Notes under the pieces: generated by a model
Database searches by the model: none
What the model was told of the DNA's origin: nothing
The model's input: only the letters and a program-made list of their open reading frames with translations
Assembly: GCA_021296515.1 (NCBI GenBank)
Contig: JAGWAH010000008.1
Span: forward strand, 7,151-41,374
DNA length: 34,224 nt
Source: Acidobacteriota bacterium
GTDB taxonomy: Bacteria; Acidobacteriota; Vicinamibacteria; Vicinamibacterales; UBA8438
Direction: 5' to 3'
Shown: one piece after another, positions 25,466 to 33,703 of the stretch
How the letters are laid out: every line of letters starts with the position of its first letter
Numbering within the stretch: position 1 is the stretch's first letter
Translations under genes and position numbers: made by a program

Positions 25466-28400
25466 ATGGTGAGTGAGACGTCCCCGGACCCCAGCGCACT
25501 GACGGAGACCGTGGGCCGCCGCACCTTTCTCAAGGTGCTCGGCGGCGCGGGACCGGCTGCGGCGGTCGCCGCGTGCTCCCCGGTGCCGACCGAGACCATC
25601 ATTCCCTACGTCGTGCCGCCGGACGACGTCGTTCCGGGCGTGGCGACGTGGTACGCGAGCGTCTGCGGCGAGTGTCCGAACGGCTGCGGCACCCGGGTGC
25701 GCACGCGCGAGGGAAGGGCGGTCAAGATCGAGGGCAACCCGGCGCACCCGGGGAACCAGGGCGCCCTCTGCACGCGCGGGCAGGCGGCCCTGCAGGGGTT
25801 GTACAACCCGGACCGCTTCCGCGGCCCGCAGCGGCGGCGAACGACCAACGCCGCCGCCGGTCAGTCGGTCTTCGAGCCGTTGGGCTGGGAGGAAGCCGAA
25901 ACCGAGCTGGCCGAGCGCATCCGCGCCCTGGTCGAGGCGGGCAACGCGGATCGCATCGCGGTGGTCACGCCACTCCTGTCGGGGACCCTGGACGCCCTGG
26001 TCGACCGCTGGGCCGCAGCCGTCGGCGGAGCGCGCCGCCTGCGGTACGAAGCCTTCGCCTACGAGCCGCTGCGGGCCGCCAACCGCATCCTGTTCGATCG
26101 CCCCGCGGTGCCCTCTCACGACTTCGGCGGCGCGGATCTGATCGTCTCGTTCGGGGCGGATTTCCTGGAGACATGGCTGTCCACCGTGAGCCAATCCCGC
26201 GCGTTCGCCGACGCCCGGCGCCCGGAGAACGGGGGGACGGTGCGCGCCGTCCACTTCGAACCGCGGCTCTCGCTGACCGCGTCGAGCGCCGACGAGTGGA
26301 TCCGCATCGAGCCGGGCGCCGAAGGGGCCGTGGCCGCGGCGATGGTGCGGACCATCGTGGAAGAAGGCAGGGTGCAGGCGGCAGGCATCACCGGCAACGA
26401 CCTCGCCCGTATCCGCGCCCTGGTCGCCGACTCGACGCCGGAGGCGGCCGCCGCGCGCAGCGGGGTATCCGCGGGCCGCATCGTCCAGCTCGCACGGGCG
26501 TTCTCGGATCCGGGAGCGGGACCCGGCCGCACGCTGGCCGCGGGCGGCGGCGTCGCCGTCTCGGGCCCCGACGCCACCGCGACCCAGGTGGCCGTCGGCC
26601 TGCTCAACTACGTCGCGGGCAACATCGGCGAAACCGTACGGTTCGCGCAGGACGGCCTGTGGGACAACACCTCGACCTGCGCCGACCTGCTCGACCTGGC
26701 CGGCGCCATGCGCGACGGGTCGATCGAGGTGCTCGTTCTGCACCAGGTCAATCCCGTGCACACGCTGCCCGCCGCCGCCGACTTCGCCGGGGCGCTGGAC
26801 GCCGTGCCTTTCGTCGCCGCGACGTCGAGCTGGCCGGACGAGACGACGGCCCGCGCCGATCTCATCCTGCCGTCGCACACTCCGCTGGAGTCGTGGGGCG
26901 ACCACCGCCCGGCCGCGGGCCAGTACGGCCTGATGCAGCCGGCGATGCGGCCGGTGTACGACACGCGGCACCTGGGCGACATCCTGCTCGGGACCGGACG
27001 CGCGGCGCTCGCCGGCGCGGCGGAGGCAGGCGCCGGAACGCCGGACGGTGCACCGGCCCTCCCCGAGGGCGAGTTCTACGACGTGCTGCGGGACGAGTGG
27101 CGCGCCATCAAGGCCGCGCTGGACCCGCCGGAAGAGCCGGCGAACGACCCGGAGCCGGCGGACGAGACGCAGCCGCAGGATCCCGCTGCGGCCCGGCGCG
27201 CGGCGGCTGCGGCCCGGCGCGCGGCGGCTGCGGCCCGGCAGGCGGCCGAGGCCGAGTTCGAGGGATTCTGGGCGGACGTCGTGCGGCAGGGCGGACGGTG
27301 GTCTCCGGTCGAGCCCCAGCCGGTGGCGCTCGGCGCGGGACTCGGCGAGATGGACTTCGCGGGGCTCGGCGCCCCCGGTGACGAACGGCGCGCGCTGACG
27401 CTGGTCGCCTACCCGTCGCTGCACTTCCTCGACGGGCGGGGCGCCAACCGGCCGTGGCTGCAGGAGATCCCCGATCCGCTGCTGAAGACCGCGTGGGGCT
27501 GCGGGGCGGAGATGACGCCGGAGACCGCGGCCGCCGTCGGGGCGCAGGACGGGCAGCTCGTGACCCTGGAATCGGACCATGGCACGGTCGACGCGACGGT
27601 GGTCCTGAACCCGCACCTGCACCCGGGGATCGTGGCGATCCCGATCGGCCAGGGCCACAGCGACTTCGGCCGCTACGCCACCGGCCGCGGCGTCAACCCG
27701 GCGGTGCTGCTCGACCCGGCGCCGGAAGCGGCGTCCGGCGGACCGCGTTGGGCCGGCACGCGCGTCGACGCGACGCCACGCGAGCTGCATCGCCCCCTCG
27801 CGCGCCTGCAGCAGACGTTCGATCAGCAGGGACGCGGGATCGCCCAGGCAGTCTCGCGCGCGGCGCTCGAGGCCGGCGACGTGCACCCCGAAGAGGAACA
27901 TTTCAGCCTGTATCCCGAGCACGAGCATCCGACGCACCGCTGGGGCATGGCCATCGACCTGAACGCCTGCAACGGCTGCAACGCCTGCGTCGCCGCCTGC
28001 TACGCCGAGAACAACGTGCCGGTGCTGGGCGCGGATCGGATGGTGCGCGGCCGGACCATGTCGTGGCTGCGCATCGAGCGCTTCGTGGAGACGGAGCCCG
28101 CCCCGAACGGCGGCGCGCGCGTCGACTCGCGCTTCCTCCCGATGCTGTGCCAGCACTGCGACCACGCGCCGTGCGAGTCGGTGTGCCCGGTCTATGCGAC
28201 CTACCACAGCGAAGAGGGCCTGAACGCGCAGATCTACAACCGCTGCGTCGGCACCCGCTACTGCTCGAACAACTGCCCCTACAAGGTGCGGCTTCCCGGA
28301 GCCGCTGAACCTGCAGCTCAATCCCGACGTGACGGTCCGCAGCGCCGGCGTCATGGAGAAGTGCACCTTCTGCGTGCAGCGGATCCAGGACGGCAAGGAT

Positions 28401-28610
28401 CGCGCGCGCGACGAGGATCGCCCGGTGCGGGACGGGGACGTCACCCCGGCCTGCGCCCAGACGTGTCCGGCGCAGGCGATCGTCTTCGGAGACCTCAACG
28501 ATCCGCAGAGCCGCGTTTCGCAGCTCTCCGCCGCCGACCGCGGCTACCACGCGCTCGGCGTCCTCAACACGCGGCCCGCAGTGACCTACCTGAAGAAGGT
28601 GACTACGTGA
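25466..28610 (+). CDS. actB: Alternative complex III iron-sulfur subunit ActB, interrupted by a short out-of-frame deletion near 28292
   Basis: ActB is the large periplasmic Fe-S subunit of ACIII, related to molybdopterin oxidoreductases. The N-terminus has a Tat motif (GRRTFLK) and lipobox VAAC. The B1 domain carries CGECPNGCG with a later Cys, and VTPLLSG/HTPLESW-type family sequence. An acidic then Ala/Arg-rich linker (about 27130-27260) precedes the B2 ferredoxin domain: CNGCNACVAAC, CQHCDHAPCESVC, CVGTRYCSNNC. After CPYKVR (to 28291) the frame is lost. The proper continuation FPEPLNLQLNPDVTVR starts one base out, at 28293, and runs to the stop at 28610 through MEKCTFC and CAQTC. About 7-8 codons normally found between KVR and FPEP are missing. 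Start ATG 25466. The stop overlaps the actC GTG. Either assembly error or true inactivation. Confidence 0.88.
27185..27247 (+). repeat. 21-bp tandem repeat, three copies, in the actB linker
   Basis: The unit GCTGCGGCCCGGCGCGCGGCG is perfect at 27185-27205 and 27206-27226, with a diverged third copy at 27227-27247. It encodes an Ala/Arg-rich heptad-like stretch (AAARRAA repeated) between the molybdopterin-like and ferredoxin domains of ActB. The copy number probably varies between strains. Confidence 0.85.
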
Positions 28611-30284
28611 GCGTGGCGGACCACGCGATCAACTACGGGCGGATCGACACCGACATCCTGCGGACGATGCAGCCGCCGGGGCGGGCGTACTTCGCCTCGC
28701 TGGCCCTGATCCTCGGCGGGCTCGCCCTGGGCGCCTACGCGTTCTCGGTGCAGTGGCGGCTCGGCCTCGGCGTGGCGGGCTACGAGCACCCGATGCTCTG
28801 GGGCATCTACATCACCAACTTCGTCTTCTGGGTCGGCATCGCCCATTCCGGCACCCTCATCTCGGCGGTCCTGTTCCTGTTCCGGGCCAAGTGGCGCACC
28901 TCCGTGGCGCGGGCGTCGGAGGCGATGACGGTCTTCGCGGTCATGACCGCGGGGCTCTTCCCGATCATCCACATCGGGCGGCCGTGGTTCTTCTACTGGC
29001 TCATCCCCTATCCGAACGAGCGCCAGCTCTGGGTGAACTTCCAGTCGCCGCTGGTCTGGGACGTCTTCGCCATCACCACCTACCTCACGGTGAGCGCGAT
29101 GTTCCTGTTCCTGGGACTGATCCCGGACGTCGCCGCCGCCCGCGACCGCTGCACCGACTGGCGCAAGCCGATCTACCGCGCCCTCGCCCTCGGCTGGCGC
29201 GGCTCGACCCGGCAGTGGATCCACTACGGCGCGCTGTACGGCTTCTTCGCGGCCCTGGCCACGCCGCTCGTCGTCTCGGTCCACAGCGTCGTCTCGTGGG
29301 ACTTCGCCATGTCCATCCTGCCGGGGTGGCACAGCACGATCTTCGCCCCCTACTTCGTCGCCGGCGCCATCTTCTCGGGCCTGGCGATGGTGATCACGCT
29401 GCTCATCCCGCTGCGCAAGCTGCTGGGGATCGAGGAGTACATCACCATCCGGCACTTCGAGAACCTGGCCAAGCTGATCATCGTCACGTCGCTCATCGTC
29501 GGCTACGCCTACCTGACCGAGTTCTTCGTCGCCTGGTACAGCGGCAACCCGTTCGAGCAGGGGACGTTCTACAACCGCATGTTCGGCGAGTACCGCCTTT
29601 TCTCCTGGGGCATGCTCACGTGCAACGTCGTCATTCCGCTGCTGCTCTTCTTCAAGCGCGTGCGGACGAACCTGGCCGCTCGGGATGTGGCTCGAGCGCT
29701 TCGTCATCATCGTCACGTCGTTGTCGCACGACTTCGATCCGGCCAACTGGACCGGCCTCTACGAACCGACCTGGGTGGAGGGAGCCATCACCGTCGGCAG
29801 CTTCTCGCTGTTCTTCCTGCTGTTCCTGCTGTTCATCAAGAACTTCCCGGCGGTGTCGATCACGGAGATGAAGGAGGGCTCGGCGCACGCCGAGGTCTTC
29901 GACGACAGCCTGGCCCGGTGCCTTTCGAGGCACGGGTTCCTGGACCGCTTCTACGAGCTGTTCCTGGCCTCGAGCCCGCGGGTCCGGGAGGCGTTCCGGC
30001 ACACCGACTTCGCCCACCAGAAGAAGATGCTGGCCGACTCGCTGTCGCTGATGACCGCCATGTCCGGCGCGCCGGCTGACGAGCTCGAGGAGCTGGACCG
30101 GGTCGCGCGCCGGCACGGCAAGCACGATCTCGACATCGGACTCGACCTGTACGACCTGTGGCTGGAGTCGCTGATGCAGACCGTCCGCGAGTTCGACGGG
30201 CACTTCGACCGCGACGTCGACCGCGCCTGGCGCAACGTGCTGGCCGAGGGCATCGAGTTCATGGAGTCGCGGCACGAGCGTTGA
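28607..30284 (+). CDS. actC: Alternative complex III membrane subunit ActC (NrfD-like), with a short out-of-frame deletion near 29678 and a C-terminal globin domain
   Basis: ActC is the NrfD/PsrC-like quinol-binding integral membrane subunit. GTG 28607 overlaps the actB stop (GTGA). Hydrophobic helices run from FASLALILGGLALGAYAF through MLWGIYITNFVFWVGIAHSG, FPIIHIGRPWFFYWLIPYP and LFSWGMLTCNVVIPLLLFF. After RVRTNLA (to 29677) the frame shifts. The true continuation LGMWLERFVIIVTSLSHDF starts at 29679, with about 10 codons of a conserved helix missing. The last helix (FSLFFLLFLLFIKNFP) and SITEMKE normally end ActC. Here the frame continues with no stop into a globin domain (29877-30284). 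Both the lesion and the fusion need confirmation on raw reads. Confidence 0.85.
29877..30284 (+). other. Globin domain fused in frame to the end of ActC
   Basis: This 135-residue segment looks like a complete single-domain bacterial globin. Counting from Gly1 at 29877, FYELFLASSPRVREAF (25-40) is the B/C region, with the C2 proline (Pro34) and CD1 phenylalanine (Phe40) spaced as in myoglobin's LF..P.....F. TDFAHQKKML follows, with a likely distal Gln48. The proximal F8 histidine is His80 (ARRHGKHDLDIG, codon 30114-30116). Then come YDLWLESLMQTVREFD and AWRNVLAEGIEFM, typical G and H helices. No ATG, GTG or TTG lies between the AAGGAGGG at 29871-29878 and the domain, so as written it can be translated only as part of ActC. 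Expected function: haem binding with O2, NO or redox sensing (inference). Confidence 0.75.
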
Positions 30285-30299
30285 GGAGGCGAGAGCACG

Positions 30300-30797
30300 A
30301 TGCGGATCCTGGGGGTGTACGACGAGCCGGCGAAGGCCTCGGTGGCGGTGGCGACGGCGCAGGACGCCGGGCTGGCCCGGGTCGACGCCTTCTCGCCGGC
30401 CCCGGACCATACCCTGGAGCAGCTCATGGGGGCGCGCGTGAGCCCGGTGCGTCTGTTCACGCTGGTCGGCGCGCTGCTCGGCTGCACCGCCGGGTTCTCG
30501 CTGCCGATCTATACGGTCTCGGCCTGGCCGCTCATCACCGGGGGCAAGCCGCTGTTCTCGATTCCGGCGTTCGTGGTGATCGCGTTCGAGCTGACGATCC
30601 TGTTCGGCGCCATCTTCGGCATGCTCGGCTTTCTTCTGCTGGCCGGGCTGCCGCGGCTCAGGCGCAGACACCTCGGCGACCCGCGGTTCAGCAACAACTG
30701 CTTCGGCGTGGAGATCACCTGTGACGAGGAACAGGCGGCGGCGGCGCGTTCGCTGCTCGCGGACGCCGGCGCGATCGAGGTGCGAACCGATGATTGA
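30300..30797 (+). CDS. actD: Alternative complex III subunit ActD (DUF3341)
   Basis: This 165-aa protein has a soluble N-terminal ferredoxin-like part (ILGVYDEPAKASVAVATAQDAGLARVD), then two transmembrane helices (about 52-75, LFTLVGALLGCTAGFSLP; and about 92-118, FVVIAFELTILFGAIFGML), then a C-terminal segment with the family motif DPRFSNNCFGVEI. It is a structural membrane subunit that packs against ActC. Start ATG 30300 has GAGGAGGCGAG upstream. It lies 15 bp after the ActC-globin stop and overlaps actE by 8 bases. Confidence 0.92.
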   Translation: MRILGVYDEPAKASVAVATAQDAGLARVDAFSPAPDHTLEQLMGARVSPVRLFTLVGALLGCTAGFSLPIYTVSAWPLITGGKPLFSIPAFVVIAFELTILFGAIFGMLGFLLLAGLPRLRRRHLGDPRFSNNCFGVEITCDEEQAAAARSLLADAGAIEVRTDD

Positions 30798-31368
30798 GAG
30801 CACAGGCCGGCGGGCGGGAATCGGTCACGGGTTCCCGAAGCTCCTCGCGGCGGCGGCGCTGCTCGTCTCCTTCGGCGCGGCGGCCTGCGCCCCCGCGGAC
30901 GCACCGCGCGATCCGGACGCGCGCACCTGGATCCGCAACATGTGGACCGGGCCGGCCGTCCTGCCGCAGACCGAGGCGCGGGCACTGCCGGAGCGTTCTA
31001 TGGCGGTGGACGCGCCCCGCATCATGAACCGGCGCGAGGCGCGCACGGCACTGACCAACCCGCTCGACGAGACCCCGGAGATCATCGCCGAGGGCGAGGC
31101 GCTGTACGACGCGTACTGCGCGCTCTGCCACGGCGACGAAGGCGACGGAGACGGCGAGCTGGCCCGCCACTACCGGCGGATGCCGCCGCTGACCGCGCGG
31201 CACGTCCTGAACTACCCCGACGGGTTCGTCTACAGCATCATCCGCGAGGGGGGCCGCAACATGCCGCGCTTCGGCGACGCGTTGAGCGTCGACGAGCGCT
31301 GGGCGCTGGTGCACTTCCTGGGCACGCTCGGCTCCCCGGAGCCGCAACCGGAGGCGGCATCACGGTGA
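30790..31368 (+). CDS. actE: Alternative complex III monoheme cytochrome c subunit ActE
   Basis: This 192-aa protein has an N-terminal hydrophobic signal (KLLAAAALLVSFGAAAC) with a possible lipobox cysteine at Cys33, so it is likely a periplasmic lipoprotein. It has one haem motif, CALCH (Cys110, Cys113, His114), and a likely axial Met158 in GGRNMPRFG. The N-terminal part has the ActE-typical MWTGPAVLPQTEARALPE and ALTNPLDETPE stretch. It passes electrons from ActA toward the terminal oxidase or a soluble cytochrome. Start ATG 30790 overlaps the actD stop. The gene's own stop overlaps the actF GTG, so translation is coupled through the operon. Confidence 0.92.
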   Translation: MIESTGRRAGIGHGFPKLLAAAALLVSFGAAACAPADAPRDPDARTWIRNMWTGPAVLPQTEARALPERSMAVDAPRIMNRREARTALTNPLDETPEIIAEGEALYDAYCALCHGDEGDGDGELARHYRRMPPLTARHVLNYPDGFVYSIIREGGRNMPRFGDALSVDERWALVHFLGTLGSPEPQPEAASR

Positions 31369-32612
31369 ACGGCGTGTCGCTCGCGTCTCCGGCGGCGGAC
31401 CCGCTGCTGCCGCCCGGCATCCGGCGTTTCCTGCTCGGCCTGGCGGCCCTCGGCGGCGCCGCCTTCCTGGCCGGCCTCCTGCTCGACGGCGTCCGCGCGT
31501 GGCAGGCGCTGCTGGTCAACTTCCTTTTCTTCGGCGGGCTGGCGCAGGCCGGCGTGGTGCTCTCGTGCATCCTGCAGGTGACCTCCGCCCGCTGGGGCCG
31601 CCCCCTCAAGCGCGTCGCCGAGGCGACGGTCGCGTTCCTGCCGGTAGCGTTCGTGCTGCTGCTGGTCCTGCTGGCAGGCACCGCCGCCTGGGCGCCGTGG
31701 GTGCATGAGCCGGTCGCGGCGAAGGCTCCCTGGCTGAACATCCCCTTCTTCGTGACCCGGGAGCTGCTGGCGTTCCTGGTGCTGAGCGGCTTCAGCCTGC
31801 GCTACGTCTACCGCTCGGTCCGACCGGACATCGGCATGCTGCACGAGTCGGGGGAGCGGCCCGCCACCGGCCTCGCGGCACGGCTCATCGCCGGCTGGCA
31901 GGGCATCGACTCCGAGCGGGCGACCGGGCAGCGCCGGCAGAGCCGCTGGGCCGTGGCGGTCCTGGTGGCCTACGGCTGGGTGTTCACCCTGATCGCCTTC
32001 GATTTCGTCATGGCGCTCGACCCGCACTGGTTCTCGACGCTGCTCGGCGGCTACTACTTCATCGGGAACCTGCTGATCGGCCTGGCGTTCCTGGCCGGCG
32101 TCACGGCCGTGGGACGCCGGCGGCTCGGCATCGCGGGCTACGTCGGGCGCCACCAGATGCACGACCTCGGCAAGCTGCTGTTCGGGTTCTGCATCCTGTG
32201 GGCGTACCTGTTCTGGTCGCAGTACCTGGTGATCTGGTACGGCGACCTCGCCGAGGAGACCGAGTTCGTCTACCACCGGATGCACGGGGCCTGGGAGCCG
32301 GTGGCGCTGGCCGTGTTCGCGATGGCGTTCGCCGTTCCGTTCGTCGTGCTGCTGAGCCGCGCCGTCAAGACCTGGGCGCCCGGGCTGACGCTGGTGGCGG
32401 CCGTCGCCTTCACCGGCATGTGGCTCGAACGCTTCATCCTCGTCGCCCCGTCGCTGTGGCACGGCGAAGGCGTGCCGCTCGGCCTGGTGGAGCTCCTGGT
32501 GACGGCGGGCGTACTCAGCCTGTTCGTGGTCGCCTACACGACCTTCCTCGACCTCTTCCCCACCCTGCCGGTGTCGGATCCCCGACTCGCGCCCGCCGAG
32601 ACCGAGCACTGA
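31365..32612 (+). CDS. actF: Alternative complex III membrane subunit ActF (NrfD-like)
   Basis: This 415-aa integral membrane protein is the second NrfD-like subunit of ACIII, a paralogue of ActC. About ten hydrophobic segments are visible, for example FLLGLAALGGAAFLAGLLL, VAFLPVAFVLLLVLLAGTAA, FTLIAFDFVMALDPHWFSTLLGGYYF and LLFGFCILWAYLFWSQYLVIWYG, the last two being conserved in the family. The start is GTG 31365, overlapping the actE stop by 4 bases (GTGA), with GAGG upstream. It is the last gene of the operon; no actG-like or oxidase genes follow. The convergent hydrolase gene ends 91 bp away. Confidence 0.92.
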   Translation: MNGVSLASPAADPLLPPGIRRFLLGLAALGGAAFLAGLLLDGVRAWQALLVNFLFFGGLAQAGVVLSCILQVTSARWGRPLKRVAEATVAFLPVAFVLLLVLLAGTAAWAPWVHEPVAAKAPWLNIPFFVTRELLAFLVLSGFSLRYVYRSVRPDIGMLHESGERPATGLAARLIAGWQGIDSERATGQRRQSRWAVAVLVAYGWVFTLIAFDFVMALDPHWFSTLLGGYYFIGNLLIGLAFLAGVTAVGRRRLGIAGYVGRHQMHDLGKLLFGFCILWAYLFWSQYLVIWYGDLAEETEFVYHRMHGAWEPVALAVFAMAFAVPFVVLLSRAVKTWAPGLTLVAAVAFTGMWLERFILVAPSLWHGEGVPLGLVELLVTAGVLSLFVVAYTTFLDLFPTLPVSDPRLAPAETEH

Positions 32613-32703
32613 GCTTCTCGAAGTCGGTCACCGATCCCGCGTGCGAGCACGTGCGGCGCGCCGCTCTTCGCCGCGGTAGTCCCACATGGCCGCCTTCATC
32701 CCG

Positions 32704-33603
32704 TTATTGGCGAGCCGGCAGGTAACGGTCGAACCACGCGATCATGGCGCCGATGTAGTCCGGCGGATTCACCGCGCCGGGGAAGGTCGGCCCGTGCCCG
32801 GCGCCGGGGACGCGCAACAGCTCGACCGGGACGCCGGCCTCCTCCAGGGCCGCCTGCATGACCTCGGCGTTCTCGTAGGACACGACGTCGTCCGCATCGC
32901 CGTGGATGAGCAGCACGGGCGGATCGTCGGCCGTCACATGGGTCACCGGCGATGCGGCGACGAAGCGCCGGTGCTCGACCGAGTCCTTGCGCGCGGAGCG
33001 GCGGAAGCCGAACAGCGGGTGGACCCGCCCCGGCGCAGCGAGGGTGAGATCCGTCGGCGCGGCGCGGGCGACGACCACCTGCACCTTGGCGCTCTCCCGA
33101 TTCACCGGGCTCGCGTCGTCGGCGGCCTCCTTGTCGTCGAGGACGCCGAGCAGGCCGGCGAGATGGCCGCCGGAAGATCCGCCCATCGCCCCGATGCGGT
33201 CGGGATCGATTCCGAACTCGCTCGCGTGGTGGCGCACGAAACGCACCGCGCGCTGCGCATCCTCGAGATGGGCGGGATGCCGGAAGCGGGGCGAGGCACG
33301 GTGATTGATCCCGAACACCGTGTAGCCGGCCGCGGCCAGGGGTACGGCGTAGATATCCTCCTGCCCGCTCTCCTTCAACGGCGTGGCGTCGAGGCCGAGC
33401 TCCCGCGTCCAGCCGCTTCCCGAGATGAACACGATGCCGTAGCCGTTGGGGTTTTCCGGGTGGTACACGTCCATCAGCAGCGCGAGCCCGGAGTACATGC
33501 CGAACACGACGTTGCGCTCCACGCGCCCCTCGGCCCCGGCCCGGTCCGCCAGGCTGCCGATCAGGACCACCGCCAGGGCGACGACGAGAATCCGTTGCGT
33601 CAT
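32704..33603 (-). CDS. Exported alpha/beta hydrolase (esterase/lipase-like)
   Basis: This 299-aa protein has a signal peptide (ILVVALAVVLIGSLADRAGA, about 4-24). The alpha/beta hydrolase fold has nucleophile motif GGSSGG, acid Asp in HGDADDVV and His in GAGHGP. The usual oxyanion motif HGGGW appears here as ISGSGW, with Ser in place of His, a variation worth noting. It probably hydrolyses carboxyl esters or similar bonds outside the cytoplasm; the substrate is unknown. Start ATG 33603 has AAGGAG about 9 bases upstream. A longer start 14 codons before would precede the signal peptide with basic residues and is less likely. Confidence 0.88.
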   Translation of the reverse strand: MTQRILVVALAVVLIGSLADRAGAEGRVERNVVFGMYSGLALLMDVYHPENPNGYGIVFISGSGWTRELGLDATPLKESGQEDIYAVPLAAAGYTVFGINHRASPRFRHPAHLEDAQRAVRFVRHHASEFGIDPDRIGAMGGSSGGHLAGLLGVLDDKEAADDASPVNRESAKVQVVVARAAPTDLTLAAPGRVHPLFGFRRSARKDSVEHRRFVAASPVTHVTADDPPVLLIHGDADDVVSYENAEVMQAALEEAGVPVELLRVPGAGHGPTFPGAVNPPDYIGAMIAWFDRYLPARQ

Positions 33604-33659
33604 TCTCCTGCTTCTCCTTTTCTGCTTCCCGCCTGCGCAGGCCACCGGGTTCGCTGCCG

Positions 33660-33677
33660 CCGGCGCCTTCGCGCCGG
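33660..33677 (-). terminator. GC hairpin between the propeller dehydrogenase and hydrolase genes
   Basis: CCGGCGC-CTTC-GCGCCGG forms a perfect 7-bp stem with a 4-base loop. It starts 27 bases downstream of the stop of the propeller gene on the minus strand. No T-run follows, so it is at best a weak or factor-assisted terminator, or an mRNA-stabilising hairpin. Confidence 0.35.
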
Positions 33678-33703
33678 TCGAACAGGCCGGGCCCGCCAGC
33701 CGC

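Noticed and set aside
28283-28300. Programmed ribosomal frameshift in actB
   Set aside because: No slippery sequence or pseudoknot pattern is evident, and conserved residues are missing at the site, so a shift alone would not restore the protein.
25274-28498. Very long open frame on the minus strand opposite actB
   Set aside because: It is a shadow frame of high-GC coding DNA; the translation is low-complexity Arg/Ala/Gly sequence, while the plus strand encodes clear ActB domains.
25403-30079. A single open frame of about 1,558 codons covering actB and actC
   Set aside because: The translation between about 28292 and 28606 is arginine- and proline-rich nonsense, while the correct ActB tail lies in another frame. 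The joined frame is a by-product of the deletion, not a natural fusion.
29685-30284. Separate gene starting at the methionine of MWLERF
   Set aside because: That methionine is inside a conserved ActC transmembrane segment; it is the tail of ActC after the lesion and has no ribosome site.
32653-32664. 12-bp palindrome GCGGCGCGCCGC as a terminator between actF and the hydrolase
   Set aside because: It has no loop and no T-run, and such palindromes are common by chance at this GC content.
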